34,908 nt of DNA from a virus. Location of the stretch: positions 1-34,908 of the IMG/VR virus record IMGVR_UViG_3300042691_015327, one strand, 5' to 3'. Below are positions 1 through 6,775 of this stretch, one piece after another. Every line of letters starts with the position of its first letter. Position 1 is the first letter of the stretch. The position numbers were made by a program, and so were the translations under genes. The notes under the pieces are model-generated. The model was given only the letters and a program-made list of their open reading frames with translations, did no database searches and had not been told where the DNA came from.

Positions 1-2
1 CC

Positions 3-965
3 GATGTGCGCACGCTGGACTACATCAAGCGCGGCATCGACGCCACCATCGAGTCCGGCTTTGCGGGCAAGGGCCTGTCCAAGACCGAGGCCAGCGCCCT
101 GCGCGACCTGCGCAAAGTGTTTGTGAACGCCATCGACGAGAACGTCCCAGCGTACCGCGACGCTCGCAAGGCCTACGCGGGCGACATGGAGGTGATCGAC
201 GCCATGCGCGCCGGTATGAGCGACTTCAACAAGCTCGACCATGAACAGGTGATCAAGCTGGTGTCCGGCATGGGCAACGCAGAAAAAGAAGCCTTCCGCA
301 CGGGTGTTGCGCGCAATCTGTACGGCACCATCATGGACCCGTCGACGAACTTCAACGCGGCCAACAGGATCATCAACTCGCCCGAGACGACGGCCAAGCT
401 CCAGCCCCTGTTCGACGACCCCGCGCACTTCCGTCTGTTCAAGGCGGCCTTGGAGCGCGAGGCCCAGTTGTTCCAGCAGGCCAACAAAATCCTCGGCGGC
501 TCGCAGACCGCCAAGCGACAGGCTATGGCCGAGGGCTTGGATGAAGGCCAGGGCATCGGCCAGGCCATGGTGCAGGGTGCTTTCGGCAACTTCAGCGGCG
601 CGCTGTCCGGGCTGGCCACGCGCTTTGCCAACAGCGCCACGATCACCCCGCAGGTGGCCGACAAGCTGGCCGACATGCTGATGGCCAAGAACCCGGCCGA
701 GGTGGCCTCTGTGGTGAAGTTCCTCGAGGATTACGCCGCTGGCCAGGTGCCCAAGGCGGTCAAGGCAACGGCGGGCGAGGCTGGCGCAGTGATGGGCACC
801 ACGACATCGATTTTCAACCCACCCGCCGTGGAAGGCGACACCTCTGGCGGCATCGAGGCCGCGATGCCCACAACGCCAGAAATGCCCGAAGGCGAAAGCG
901 AGCTGGAGCGCGAGTGGCGCAAGATGAACGCGCCCAAACAGACAGCGCCCGACACGCTGGAATGA
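3..965 (+). CDS. C-terminal part of a large phage late protein (probable virion/ejection protein), 5'-truncated
   Basis: The reading frame is open from the left edge (codon at 3-5) to the TGA at 963-965, so the start lies outside the window and about 320 residues are visible. The sequence is hydrophilic and largely helical, with several Ala/Lys/Glu-rich segments (for example near residues 150-210) and a Pro/Glu-rich tail. It has no signal peptide or membrane segment in this part. The opening segment around LDYIKRGID followed by a predicted helix resembles the C-terminal parts of very large internal virion or DNA-ejection proteins that I recall from podovirus-like phages. That is family memory, not a search result. 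It is followed by a terminator, so it looks like the last gene of the late operon. A different structural role cannot be excluded. Confidence 0.6.
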   Translation, partial: DVRTLDYIKRGIDATIESGFAGKGLSKTEASALRDLRKVFVNAIDENVPAYRDARKAYAGDMEVIDAMRAGMSDFNKLDHEQVIKLVSGMGNAEKEAFRTGVARNLYGTIMDPSTNFNAANRIINSPETTAKLQPLFDDPAHFRLFKAALEREAQLFQQANKILGGSQTAKRQAMAEGLDEGQGIGQAMVQGAFGNFSGALSGLATRFANSATITPQVADKLADMLMAKNPAEVASVVKFLEDYAAGQVPKAVKATAGEAGAVMGTTTSIFNPPAVEGDTSGGIEAAMPTTPEMPEGESELEREWRKMNAPKQTAPDTLE

Positions 966-1002
966 TTGCAGTTGTCTCCCTCGCCTGAGAAATCAGGACT
1001 TA

Positions 1003-1029
1003 CCCCGCCCTAACCCGGCGGGGTTTTTT
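1003..1029 (+). terminator. Intrinsic terminator of the late (rightward) operon
   Basis: CCCCGCC (1003-1009) pairs with GGCGGGG (1017-1023) across a 7-nt loop and is followed by TTTTTT (1024-1029), a textbook rho-independent terminator for rightward transcription. A second small hairpin, CCTGA-GAAA-TCAGG (984-997) with a GAAA tetraloop, lies just upstream. On the minus strand the hairpin is not followed by T residues, so it should not stop leftward transcripts. Confidence 0.8.
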
Positions 1030-1207
1030 CTTCTGGGGTGATGAAGCCGACAACGTTGATCCGCTCCAGGATGATGCGCAGGTGATCGGCCGCCGCACGC
1101 TGGCCTTCACGCTCAGCCCGTTCGATAGCCGCCTGGACGCTGGCAGGCGACTTCGACCAATGCAGCCCCGGGCCCAGCAGGGAGCAAATGTATAGCCAAG
1201 TGCTCAC
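1010..1207 (-). CDS. Small hypothetical phage protein (65 aa), last gene of the leftward operon
   Basis: A 65-residue reading frame starts 4 nt inside the preceding gene (ATGA overlap at 1204-1207). It ends inside the hairpin of the terminator that serves the opposite strand. The N-terminal 15 residues are hydrophobic (WLYICSLLGPG). The rest is a charged helix rich in Ala, Glu and Arg (around AAIERAEREGQRAAADH), and the tail is Pro-rich. I do not recognise a family. The start is supported by translational coupling. It is the promoter-distal end of the operon, so it may be weakly expressed. Confidence 0.5.
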   Translation of the reverse strand: MSTWLYICSLLGPGLHWSKSPASVQAAIERAEREGQRAAADHLRIILERINVVGFITPEEKTPPG

Positions 1208-1455
1208 TGGTTTTTCTCGCGGAGCTTGGCTTCGATGGCTTCAATCAAATCGTTGGGCCAGTAGCAGATAGGCTCACCGCTTTGGTCGCTCACCCATGAA
1301 TCTTGCAGTTCTTCCTTGTCCTCATCCGTCAGCCCAATCCACGGTTTTCGCTGCTCAGCCTCACGCTCCAGCCGTTCGTTGCGCGCGCGTAGCAGCCGGT
1401 TCTCGTAGTCCAGCTCTGCGACCAGCATGTCCAGCTTCATTTCTTCAGGGCTCAT
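1204..1455 (-). CDS. Small hypothetical protein with C-terminal 'WIGLTDED…IEAIEAKLREKN' module
   Basis: This 83-residue protein has two parts. Residues 1-37 form a charged amphipathic helix, probably coiled coil (LDYENRLLRARNERLEREAE). A compact C-terminal module starts at WIGLTDED and ends in IEAIEAKLREKN. The gene 1990-2238 carries the same kind of module, and 1452-1733 carries a diverged copy. I recall this tail from many small proteins of betaproteobacterial phages, always attached to different N-termini. Its function is unknown. The gene overlaps both neighbours by 4 nt, which supports the chosen start. Confidence 0.65.
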   Translation of the reverse strand: MSPEEMKLDMLVAELDYENRLLRARNERLEREAEQRKPWIGLTDEDKEELQDSWVSDQSGEPICYWPNDLIEAIEAKLREKNQ

Positions 1456-1733
1456 GAGTTGCGCTCCTTAAATAAATTGATGACGTTCTCCACGATCGAC
1501 TCCGCGAGTTTGTACTCCACCCAGTCTGGCGAAATGCCAGCCAAGCAAATCAAACGCGCAACATCGGTGTCTCTCAGATCAACCCACTGACGTTTTTCTG
1601 TGGGCGTCAGATTGAGCAGCGCCCACTCCAAAGACCCGATCTCGGCAGCGGTGTAGCTGTTTTTATGATCCTTGGCCTTCAAAAAGTCCAAGCGCCTTTG
1701 CAGCGTTCGAATGTGGTCGCTCGGCTCTCTCAT
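1452..1733 (-). CDS. Small hypothetical protein with diverged C-terminal module
   Basis: A 93-residue protein coupled by ATGA overlaps on both sides. The N-terminal half is charged and helical (SDHIRTLQRRLDFLKAKDH). The C-terminal half begins with KRQWVDLRDTDVARL and ends with VINLFKERNS. It matches, at lower identity, the layout of the WxxLT…IEAKLREKN module found in the genes on both sides. I read it as a diverged third copy. No enzymatic motif, cysteine pair or membrane segment is visible, and the function is unknown. Confidence 0.6.
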   Translation of the reverse strand: MREPSDHIRTLQRRLDFLKAKDHKNSYTAAEIGSLEWALLNLTPTEKRQWVDLRDTDVARLICLAGISPDWVEYKLAESIVENVINLFKERNS

Positions 1734-1993
1734 GTGTTTTTCTCGTGCAGGTTGGATTTTCTTGCGTTGATCCCAGCCAACAGGCCCTCAATAGTGTCGA
1801 ATTCTTCCTTGGTGTCCAGCAGCTTGAAGGTGGCCTTGCCTTTGCCCCACTCGCCCGTGCTGATCTTGCGTGGCGTGATGACCTGCTTGGCGATCTGGTG
1901 TTCTTCATTGATGTACTGGCGCAGGCCATGGTCTTCTGCGCTGTAGCCGAAGGTATATTGCAGCGGGATGGCGGCGAGTTCTTCGAGGGTCAT
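1730..1993 (-). CDS. Hypothetical phage protein (87 aa)
   Basis: This 87-residue reading frame starts with MTLEELAAIPLQYTFGYSAE and contains a central lysine/threonine-rich stretch (GEWGKGKATFKLLDTKEEF). Its C-terminal tail, ARKSNLHEKN, ends like its neighbours' KLREKN tails but lacks the rest of that module. Both ends overlap adjacent genes by 4 nt, so the start is well fixed. I recognise no family, membrane segment or metal-binding cysteines. Its place in the early recombination operon suggests a host-takeover or DNA-metabolism accessory role, which is only positional inference. Confidence 0.6.
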   Translation of the reverse strand: MTLEELAAIPLQYTFGYSAEDHGLRQYINEEHQIAKQVITPRKISTGEWGKGKATFKLLDTKEEFDTIEGLLAGINARKSNLHEKNT

Positions 1994-2238
1994 GCGTTTT
2001 TCTCGCGTAACTTGGCCTCAATTGCCCGTCCAATGCTGCGGCGTGTCACAGCCATGCTGTAAGGCTCCTGCCTGGCAACGCGATCGTAAATTTCGTGAAT
2101 CTCATCCTCGGTTAGGCTGATCCACTCTTTCCTTTTTTCATTGTTGATCGCTTCAATAAAACGCTCAAGGGCTTCGGCAGTAAACGAGTAAATGTTCAGG
2201 CTGTTTTGGGTCGCCTTGATGATGTCTGTTGGGCTCAT
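1990..2238 (-). CDS. Small hypothetical protein with C-terminal IEAKLREKN module
   Basis: I place the start at ATG 2238 (82 residues, MSPTDIIKATQNSLN). It overlaps the upstream stop as ATGA and follows a GGGGAGAAAGC Shine-Dalgarno. A longer in-frame start exists upstream but lies inside the preceding gene. The N-terminus is helical and polar. Residues from about 40 onward repeat the module of gene 1204-1455: a Trp-Ile-Ser-Leu-Thr motif, a short helix, then RAIEAKLREKN. The function is unknown. The two modules flank 1452-1733 and 1730-1993 in the same operon. Confidence 0.65.
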   Translation of the reverse strand: MSPTDIIKATQNSLNIYSFTAEALERFIEAINNEKRKEWISLTEDEIHEIYDRVARQEPYSMAVTRRSIGRAIEAKLREKNA

Positions 2239-2717
2239 GCTTTCTCCCCCCACATAAGTTTGCGCCAAGCGCGGTAAATGGTTGTGCCGCGCCACCAGAT
2301 TCCAGCCAGCGCAGGCATGTTGACGTGCGTGACTTGGCCGCCATCGGAGATCGACACCAGCGGCTCAAACTTGGGGCCTCGCACTTCCAGCTTAAATGCT
2401 GGTGACGATGTGCCAATACCAAGGTTGCCAGTCGTGGAAATCCGCATCGTGGCGGGTCCGCGTCCAAAAGCGGTGTCGAGGCTGTTGAGCCGCTCGGCGC
2501 AAAGCTCGGCCCACTCTTGGGTCTGGAAGATGTACCCATCTGCGCCGCCAACCGACAGCATGCCATCGGCGCTCAAACGCATGGCTTCGCGAGGCGTGTA
2601 GTAGACCTCCCAGTGGTCGTCTACCTGCTCGGCAATCCAGCCTTGCGACCAGATGTAGGGGCTTGATGGGCTTGAAAAACTCATGCTCTGGGGGTCTGAA
2701 AACCACATGTGTGTCAT
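2235..2717 (-). CDS. Hypothetical protein with tail-fibre-like 'GNLGIGTSSP' repeat
   Basis: A 160-residue protein. Residues 1-60 contain several aromatic residues (WSQGWIAEQVDDHWEVYYTP). Residues around 92-111 read MRISTTGNLGIGTSSPAFKL, close to the GNVGIGTTSP…LxV repeat common in phage tail fibres and trimeric receptor-binding proteins (established motif). The C-terminus is positively charged and Trp-rich. It lies inside the leftward early operon, coupled to both neighbours by short overlaps, and not among tail genes. It could be a relocated or vestigial fibre fragment, or an early protein that uses the same beta fold. Confidence 0.6.
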   Translation of the reverse strand: MTHMWFSDPQSMSFSSPSSPYIWSQGWIAEQVDDHWEVYYTPREAMRLSADGMLSVGGADGYIFQTQEWAELCAERLNSLDTAFGRGPATMRISTTGNLGIGTSSPAFKLEVRGPKFEPLVSISDGGQVTHVNMPALAGIWWRGTTIYRAWRKLMWGEKA

Positions 2718-3298
2718 AGCTCCATCACCTCCACATCGTGTGGCTTTTTCTTGCCCGCGAGTATTTCGTGAATGCGCCGCTCGGTTTCGCGGTGCGCTTT
2801 GATCATGGTCCTGGCTGGCAGGGCTTCGAGCAGGTCGCCGTAATCGGCCAGGACGCCGCGCACAGCCTGGATGCCTGCGCCGTCCAAGCGGATGTTGCTG
2901 CCCGCCTTGTGGCGCTTTCCTGCGAGCGCCATGGCCGTCACCGCGTCGGACAGCAGGCCGGAGGCGTCGGTTATTTCGACGGGCTCGCCGTTGCAGTCGT
3001 GCCAGTGGCCGGGAATTGGCACCTGGCGGCCTTCGCCGGTTTCAGGGTCCACTTCCATTTTGAAGAAGCTTCCGCTGGTGACCAGCGTCTCCACGATGTT
3101 GACCGCGTCGCTAACCACGCGCCAGTCGTCTGTGGTGGGTTGTGGAGCCTTCTCCATGGCTTCGAGGCCCTGGTGCATCCGCGTGAGCTGGTGCCTGCGC
3201 AGGTGCTCTTGCAGTGGCTCGCTTGGGCTGGCCAGCATCACATCGATCAGGCTGTAACGGTACACATACACTGTTTTGGGCTTTTTGTGCTTTTTCAT
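2714..3298 (-). CDS. Conserved phage hypothetical protein (194 aa)
   Basis: A 194-residue soluble protein with a very basic N-terminus (MKKHKKPKTVYVYR). It has a central acidic segment, and its C-terminal half contains RLDGAGIQAVRGVLADYGDL and then a helix ending in ETERRIHEILAGKKKP. I remember this C-terminal pattern from conserved hypothetical proteins in Bordetella/Burkholderia-type phages, where it sits near the same DUF7220-like membrane gene. No catalytic motif is evident. The start overlaps the upstream stop by 4 nt. The name of the family is not known to me. Confidence 0.65.
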   Translation of the reverse strand: MKKHKKPKTVYVYRYSLIDVMLASPSEPLQEHLRRHQLTRMHQGLEAMEKAPQPTTDDWRVVSDAVNIVETLVTSGSFFKMEVDPETGEGRQVPIPGHWHDCNGEPVEITDASGLLSDAVTAMALAGKRHKAGSNIRLDGAGIQAVRGVLADYGDLLEALPARTMIKAHRETERRIHEILAGKKKPHDVEVMEL

Positions 3299-3534
3299 AT
3301 TCCGGCGAGCTTTTGGGCGGCTCTGTGCAGCCGCGCGTTGAACCAGCGCCTGATCGCGTAGCTGCGCACCAGGCTGATGATGGTGAACCAGGCGCCGATC
3401 GCCAGGTTGTCGGACAGTGGCAGGTGAATGCCGAACATCGGGAAGATGGCCATCTGGCTGGCCAGCGCCACGCCGTAGCCGATCACCACGTTGAACACGG
3501 ACTCGATCAGCGATGCGGTGCGGGACTGGTTCAT
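3295..3534 (-). CDS. DUF7220-like small phage membrane protein
   Basis: A 79-residue protein whose N-terminus, MNQSRTASLIESVFNVVIGYG, and basic C-terminal motif IVRSYAIRRWFN-like (here LVRSYAIRRWFNARLHR) are characteristic of a small conserved phage membrane family, DUF7220 as I recall it. Two hydrophobic segments, about residues 13-35 and 44-59, should form a two-helix inner-membrane hairpin with a cytoplasmic basic tail. The role is unknown. Inner-membrane exclusion or lysis-related functions have been suggested for comparable small phage proteins, but nothing here proves it. The 4-nt overlaps with both neighbours support operon expression. Confidence 0.8.
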   Translation of the reverse strand: MNQSRTASLIESVFNVVIGYGVALASQMAIFPMFGIHLPLSDNLAIGAWFTIISLVRSYAIRRWFNARLHRAAQKLAGI

Positions 3535-3650
3535 TTCAGGAACGCTGCACTGAAATAAGCGGCGAACATCATGACATTCAACCAGTGCCTGCCAATCAAA
3601 GCAGCCAAGAACACGTTTGCTGTCAGCATGGCGAGCTGGGCTTCAGTCAT
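3531..3650 (-). CDS. Tiny hydrophobic phage protein (39 aa)
   Basis: This very short gene is read from ATG 3650 to TGA 3531-3533. It encodes 39 residues starting MTEAQLAMLTANVFLAALIG. It overlaps the upstream gene by 8 nt and the downstream DUF7220-like gene as ATGA, so both ends fit operon coupling. The central part is hydrophobic enough for a single membrane helix. I recall very similar 40-residue peptides next to DUF7220-like genes in related phages. The function is unknown, and the pair may act together in the membrane. Confidence 0.65.
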   Translation of the reverse strand: MTEAQLAMLTANVFLAALIGRHWLNVMMFAAYFSAAFLK

Positions 3651-3972
3651 TTCTGTTTCCCAGGCATTTCTTGACCTCTTCGTACACATCGTTTCTCACG
3701 TAGTTGTCAGCTTCACGCTTGTCCCACCCTGCGTAACGCATCTCGTTTTCGCAGTGTTGAAACAACATATACATCTTGCGCAGGCAATCGGCGGCTCTGC
3801 CGTGCCCTGGGTGCTGCATTTCCCTCTCCAGCATGTCAGCCAGGCGCAAGGCCTCTGGCATCTTGCCGATGCGCAACAGCTCTGCGGTGTCAGCCTCACT
3901 GGCGTAAGGGTCAAAATGATCGCCAGCTTTTTGGAATGTGGGTGGGGTATTTGTTGTGGGTGGAATACTCAT
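3643..3972 (-). CDS. Hypothetical protein (109 aa)
   Basis: A 109-residue soluble protein with a Pro/Thr-rich start (MSIPPTTNTPPTF) followed by helical, Met-, Arg- and Glu-rich sequence. Segments such as EALRLADMLEREMQH and CLRKMYMLFQHCENEMRY suggest a small helical bundle. Three cysteines (in ADCLRK, FQHCEN and KKCLGN) do not form CxxC pairs. No family is recognised. It overlaps the HTH gene upstream by 4 nt and the 39-residue gene downstream by 8 nt, so it is clearly part of the operon. Confidence 0.6.
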   Translation of the reverse strand: MSIPPTTNTPPTFQKAGDHFDPYASEADTAELLRIGKMPEALRLADMLEREMQHPGHGRAADCLRKMYMLFQHCENEMRYAGWDKREADNYVRNDVYEEVKKCLGNRND

Positions 3973-4178
3973 TTCTGTTCTCCTGTTTTTGCGTCCTCAA
4001 ACATCCAATCCTCGACGTCTTGCAACCGGTAGCGGATGTGCCCCTTGGGGCCGCCACCGAGCTTGATGAATTTGGGGCCTTTGCCTGCCAGGCGCCAGTT
4101 TTCCAGCGTGCCAACCGAAATCTTGATCAACTGGGAGACCTCCTGCGGCGTCAGCATCTGGTTTTCAAACTTCTCCAT
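3969..4178 (-). CDS. Excisionase/AlpA-like helix-turn-helix DNA-binding protein
   Basis: A 69-residue protein that is almost entirely one winged HTH domain of the HTH_17/MerR-like excisionase type. MLTPQEVSQLIKISVGTLEN is the helix-turn-helix, then WRLAGKGPKFIKLGGG is the wing, and IRYRLQDVEDWM closes the domain. Proteins of this type act as excisionases (directionality factors) or as small transcription regulators such as AlpA. Without an integrase in view the second role is equally possible. Its Shine-Dalgarno (AAGGAG) lies directly after a very stable UUCG hairpin at 4194-4213. Confidence 0.8.
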   Translation of the reverse strand: MEKFENQMLTPQEVSQLIKISVGTLENWRLAGKGPKFIKLGGGPKGHIRYRLQDVEDWMFEDAKTGEQK

Positions 4179-4193
4179 GCGGGTACTCCTTGC

Positions 4194-4213
4194 GGACCGC
4201 CCGAAGGCGGCCC
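4194..4213 (-). promoter_or_regulatory. UUCG-tetraloop hairpin before the HTH gene
   Basis: On the minus strand GGGCCGCC pairs with GGCGGTCC (one G·U) around a TTCG loop closed by C-G, the extra-stable UUCG tetraloop. It fills the 44-nt gap between the stop of the upstream gene (4223) and the Shine-Dalgarno of the HTH gene. No T-run follows it, so it is more likely an mRNA-stability, processing or attenuation element than a terminator. Confidence 0.5.
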
Positions 4214-4222
4214 TTGTTTGCG

Positions 4223-4423
4223 TTATTCAGCGGCTGCTGGGGCAGTCTCTGCGGCGGGGTTCACCACAGGGATGTTTTGCGCCTCAGCTTGCGCTTTGGC
4301 CTGGCTCTCCAGGTTGTTCAAGAGCACCCAGGCGTTGGTCTTGGTGGGCAGGTCGCCAAGAATGGCGTGCAGGAAGTTGAACTCGCTGACGGACAGCTTG
4401 AGGGTGATGGTTTGGTCGTTCAT
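4223..4423 (-). CDS. Small conserved phage protein (66 aa)
   Basis: ATG 4423 gives MNDQTITLKLSVSEFNFLHAIL and 66 residues. A GTG at 4432, overlapping the previous stop as GTGA, would add three residues. The pattern (a beta-strand-like TITLKL, an amphipathic helix with LHAILGDLPTK, an Asn/Leu-rich helix and an Ala/Gln/Glu-rich tail) is one I recall from small conserved phage proteins next to DUF2303 genes. The function is unknown. The low-complexity tail (PAAETAPAAAE) is probably disordered. Confidence 0.65.
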   Translation of the reverse strand: MNDQTITLKLSVSEFNFLHAILGDLPTKTNAWVLLNNLESQAKAQAEAQNIPVVNPAAETAPAAAE

Positions 4424-4428
4424 GGTTT

Positions 4429-5238
4429 TCACTTGGGGTTGTATGTGCCGATAAGCACGGGGAGGGTGTTGATAGCGTCTCCGACAAGGTCGGTCAGCTC
4501 CTTGGCCATCTCCTCGTTGTGCTGCTCCATGTTCTGGATGCGCAACGTGATGGCCGGTTTTTCGCCGCCGGTGCGCACGCCAAGGCGCATCACAAACAGG
4601 CGGCTTTGCAGTCCGTGGAAGGGCACGGTCTCGAAGTAGATCAGCGTCGGCAGCGGCTCGGTGCTGGTGGCCTGGACGCTTTCGAAGGCGCTGCGGCTCG
4701 CTGAGAGCTGCTTTTCCTGGCTCTCCATCTTGCGCATCGCCTCGATGGTGACCTTGCGAACAGCGGCGATGGCTTTGGCTGGCGAGATGGTGCCCTCGTC
4801 GTTGAAGCAGGACACCATGCTGGGCCAGTCTTCCATGAACTCGGCAACCTCCTGCTGGCTGCGCGGCTGGCCGTTGGCGATGTGCTGCAGGGCTGAAAAC
4901 GCGGCCGTGGCCTTGGGCGCAAACTCGGCGGTGTTGTCTGCGTGGCCAGGCAGGTCCGGGCCACCCAGGTTAAGCACCGCGACCGCGCGCATGGCATCGG
5001 CGTTCACGAACACCGTGGCGCCAGTTTCGGCGTGCTGGTCAACGTAAGCGGCGAAGTCCTCGACAGAGCTGGTCTTCATGACGCCGATCGCACGGCGGCG
5101 AGCGCCCATCCATTTTTCAACGTCGTGCAGCTTGTAGTGCTCGGGAAGCGCGGCCACACCGTTGACCGTGATGTTGTTGTTTGCCGCCTCAATCGAGTGG
5201 CTTTCTTGCAAGGCTTCGAGGGTGTCTTTTTCGATCAT
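4429..5238 (-). CDS. DUF2303 family phage protein (YfdQ-like)
   Basis: The start is set at ATG 5238 behind AAGGGG, giving 269 residues; a GTG two codons upstream is less likely. The sequence is a full-length DUF2303 protein: an early HYKLHDVEKWM segment with the Arg-rich GARRRAIGVMKTSSV, then AYVDQHAETGATVFVNAD, a middle helical part (FAALQHI-like, EFMEDW) and a C-terminal beta-rich FETVPFHGLQSRLFVMRLGV. The family is best known as YfdQ in the cryptic prophage CPS-53 and is typically encoded near RecT/exonuclease genes, as here. The biochemical function is not established. Confidence 0.85.
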   Translation of the reverse strand: MIEKDTLEALQESHSIEAANNNITVNGVAALPEHYKLHDVEKWMGARRRAIGVMKTSSVEDFAAYVDQHAETGATVFVNADAMRAVAVLNLGGPDLPGHADNTAEFAPKATAAFSALQHIANGQPRSQQEVAEFMEDWPSMVSCFNDEGTISPAKAIAAVRKVTIEAMRKMESQEKQLSASRSAFESVQATSTEPLPTLIYFETVPFHGLQSRLFVMRLGVRTGGEKPAITLRIQNMEQHNEEMAKELTDLVGDAINTLPVLIGTYNPK

Positions 5239-5247
5239 GGCCACCCC

Positions 5248-5604
5248 TTAGACCAGCTCGCCCTGCTTGCCCATCAGCGAGGGCTGAGCAAGCGAGAGAG
5301 CGCCGTACTTGCCAACGTGCAAGACGGTGGCGCGTTTTTCCTCTTCACCAGACTTGCCGTCCAGCGTGGGTTTGACGAATTTCAGCGTGTGCTCGCAGCG
5401 CACCTGGCCGGTACCGGGAATCTGCGAAAACGACAGCTTGATGTTTACCTCGCCGACCTTGTCGTGGTCAGTGCAGGCAGCGGCCACCTGGGACAGGGCA
5501 ATCGAGAGTTTGCGCTCAAAGATGCCTCCGTCCAGGTCGGTGAAGAACTCGGAAACGTCGGTCGCGGCTGCGACGCTGATGGGGGATGGTTTTTGCTCGC
5601 TCAT
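5248..5604 (-). CDS. Conserved phage hypothetical protein (118 aa) of the recombination operon
   Basis: A 118-residue soluble protein, probably alpha/beta. Recognisable segments are VSEFFTDLDGGIFERKLSIAL near the N-terminus, a beta-like GEVNIKLSFSQIPGTGQV, and a C-terminal VGKYGALSLAQPSL. I recall this pattern in genes immediately upstream of DUF2303 genes in other phages, so it is probably a conserved partner of DUF2303. No catalytic or metal-binding motif is visible. It starts from an ATG behind AGGAGCACACC and ends three bases before the DUF2303 region. Confidence 0.65.
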   Translation of the reverse strand: MSEQKPSPISVAAATDVSEFFTDLDGGIFERKLSIALSQVAAACTDHDKVGEVNIKLSFSQIPGTGQVRCEHTLKFVKPTLDGKSGEEEKRATVLHVGKYGALSLAQPSLMGKQGELV

Positions 5605-5622
5605 GGTGTGCTCCTGGTTGGG

Positions 5623-5829
5623 TTAAACGGCGTCGGCGTTGTCGTTGTTGGCCACGCGCTCGACCGGAATACCGGCCGTCACGTAGTCTGCAACATCTGC
5701 GGTGCTTGCGCGATCAATTTCAAAGCGGTCCTTGACCAGGTGGCGCAGCACCTGGGCCAGGCTGCCTGCGCGGACCAGACGAATGTCGTCCTTGCCTTGC
5801 TCGCGAATCACGTAAATGCGGTATTCCAT
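5623..5829 (-). CDS. Small hypothetical protein (68 aa)
   Basis: ATG 5829 is chosen because AGGAGAACCCC precedes it. A start 18 codons upstream has no such site. The 68 residues begin MEYRIYVIREQGKDDIRLVRAG and continue with a helical VLRHLVKDRFEIDRASTADV. The short strand-helix pattern and basic surface would fit a small nucleic-acid- or protein-binding domain, but I recognise no family. It lies between the RecT gene and the 118-residue gene and is likely co-transcribed with them. A 94-nt gap separates it from recT. Confidence 0.6.
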   Translation of the reverse strand: MEYRIYVIREQGKDDIRLVRAGSLAQVLRHLVKDRFEIDRASTADVADYVTAGIPVERVANNDNADAV

Positions 5830-5923
5830 GGGGTTCTCCTGTGGGTTAAGTGGTGGGCCTACTTGCCACCCCGTCAGCGGCAAGAACTCCGCCCGTGCCG
5901 GGGTTTTGCTTTCGGCCCAAAAA

Positions 5924-6775
5924 TCAGATCGGGCTGTCGGCTTCGTTTTCGCCCGCGTAGGTGGCGTTCTGGACGTCGGTGTGCGGCACGTCGATTACGC
6001 CGTCGGAGTCGGGCTGCGCGGCCTCTGGCGCCTGCTCAGCGACTTTATTCAGGCGACTGGGGCGTCGCGCTGCGGACGGCTTTTCCTCGGCTTGTGCGGC
6101 CTCTGGCGCGGCCTGTGCGGGCTCGGGCATGAACAGCTCGTCGTCCTCTTTGAGCACGCCGTCAATGTCGGTGCTCAAAGGCAGGCGCTTGCTGTGGCGG
6201 CGGATGACGGTCTTCTTGGCCATTTCGGCGAAGTCGGACACCCAAGGGCCAGAGCTGCCGGAGCGGCTGCGGGCCTTGATTGCCAGCACATCCTCGACGC
6301 TCATCACCTCGCGGGACTTCTCGCCGTCCTTCATGGTCACGATCGAGTAAACCGCAATCAGCTTGCCACGGTTGGCCAGGTTGGGCTTGTGCGTGATGTG
6401 CTCTTCGTCGCCCAGGCAGAAATCGAAGGTGTCGTTTTCGTAGACCGCCTGGACCGACCAGGTGCTGATTTCGCCCGAGTTGCGCACCAGCTTCATGATG
6501 CCCGCGACCATCGGCATCCACTGCGCCTGGTTTTTGAACGTGACGATCGCGCCCTCGCGGCCGTCTGGCAGCAGGCCCATCTGCGCGGCCTTGGTGGCTG
6601 CGGCAAACAGCGTGCGGCGGTCAGCCTCCAACAACGCTGGGTTGGTCTGCACAGCGGTCAGCGTGACGCGCACAAAACGGTCGACGCTGACGTGGGCTGG
6701 CAGGGCGGCTTTGAACTGAGGGGCCATCTTTTCGATTGCGCCTCGCACCTCTTGAACTGCGGGGAGATTACTCAT
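5924..6775 (-). CDS. recT: RecT single-strand DNA annealing protein
   Basis: A 283-residue RecT-family recombinase that anneals complementary single strands during phage recombination, working with the exonuclease encoded just upstream. Diagnostic parts are VDRFVRVTLTAVQTNPALLE, ATKAAQMGLLPDGREGA, a QAQWMPMVAGIMKLVRNSGE segment, and a later KKTVIRRHSKRLPLS stretch typical of the conserved RecT core. After about residue 205 the protein ends in an Ala/Glu/Pro-rich, probably disordered tail. The size matches the family. The ATG lies behind AGGAG and follows a 78-nt gap with possible control elements. Confidence 0.92.
   Translation of the reverse strand: MSNLPAVQEVRGAIEKMAPQFKAALPAHVSVDRFVRVTLTAVQTNPALLEADRRTLFAAATKAAQMGLLPDGREGAIVTFKNQAQWMPMVAGIMKLVRNSGEISTWSVQAVYENDTFDFCLGDEEHITHKPNLANRGKLIAVYSIVTMKDGEKSREVMSVEDVLAIKARSRSGSSGPWVSDFAEMAKKTVIRRHSKRLPLSTDIDGVLKEDDELFMPEPAQAAPEAAQAEEKPSAARRPSRLNKVAEQAPEAAQPDSDGVIDVPHTDVQNATYAGENEADSPI

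Noticed and set aside
5880-5923. CCCG-TGC-CGGG plus TTTT on the plus strand as a terminator
   Set aside because: The stem is only 4 bp and there is no rightward gene to end here. The minus-strand operon runs through it.
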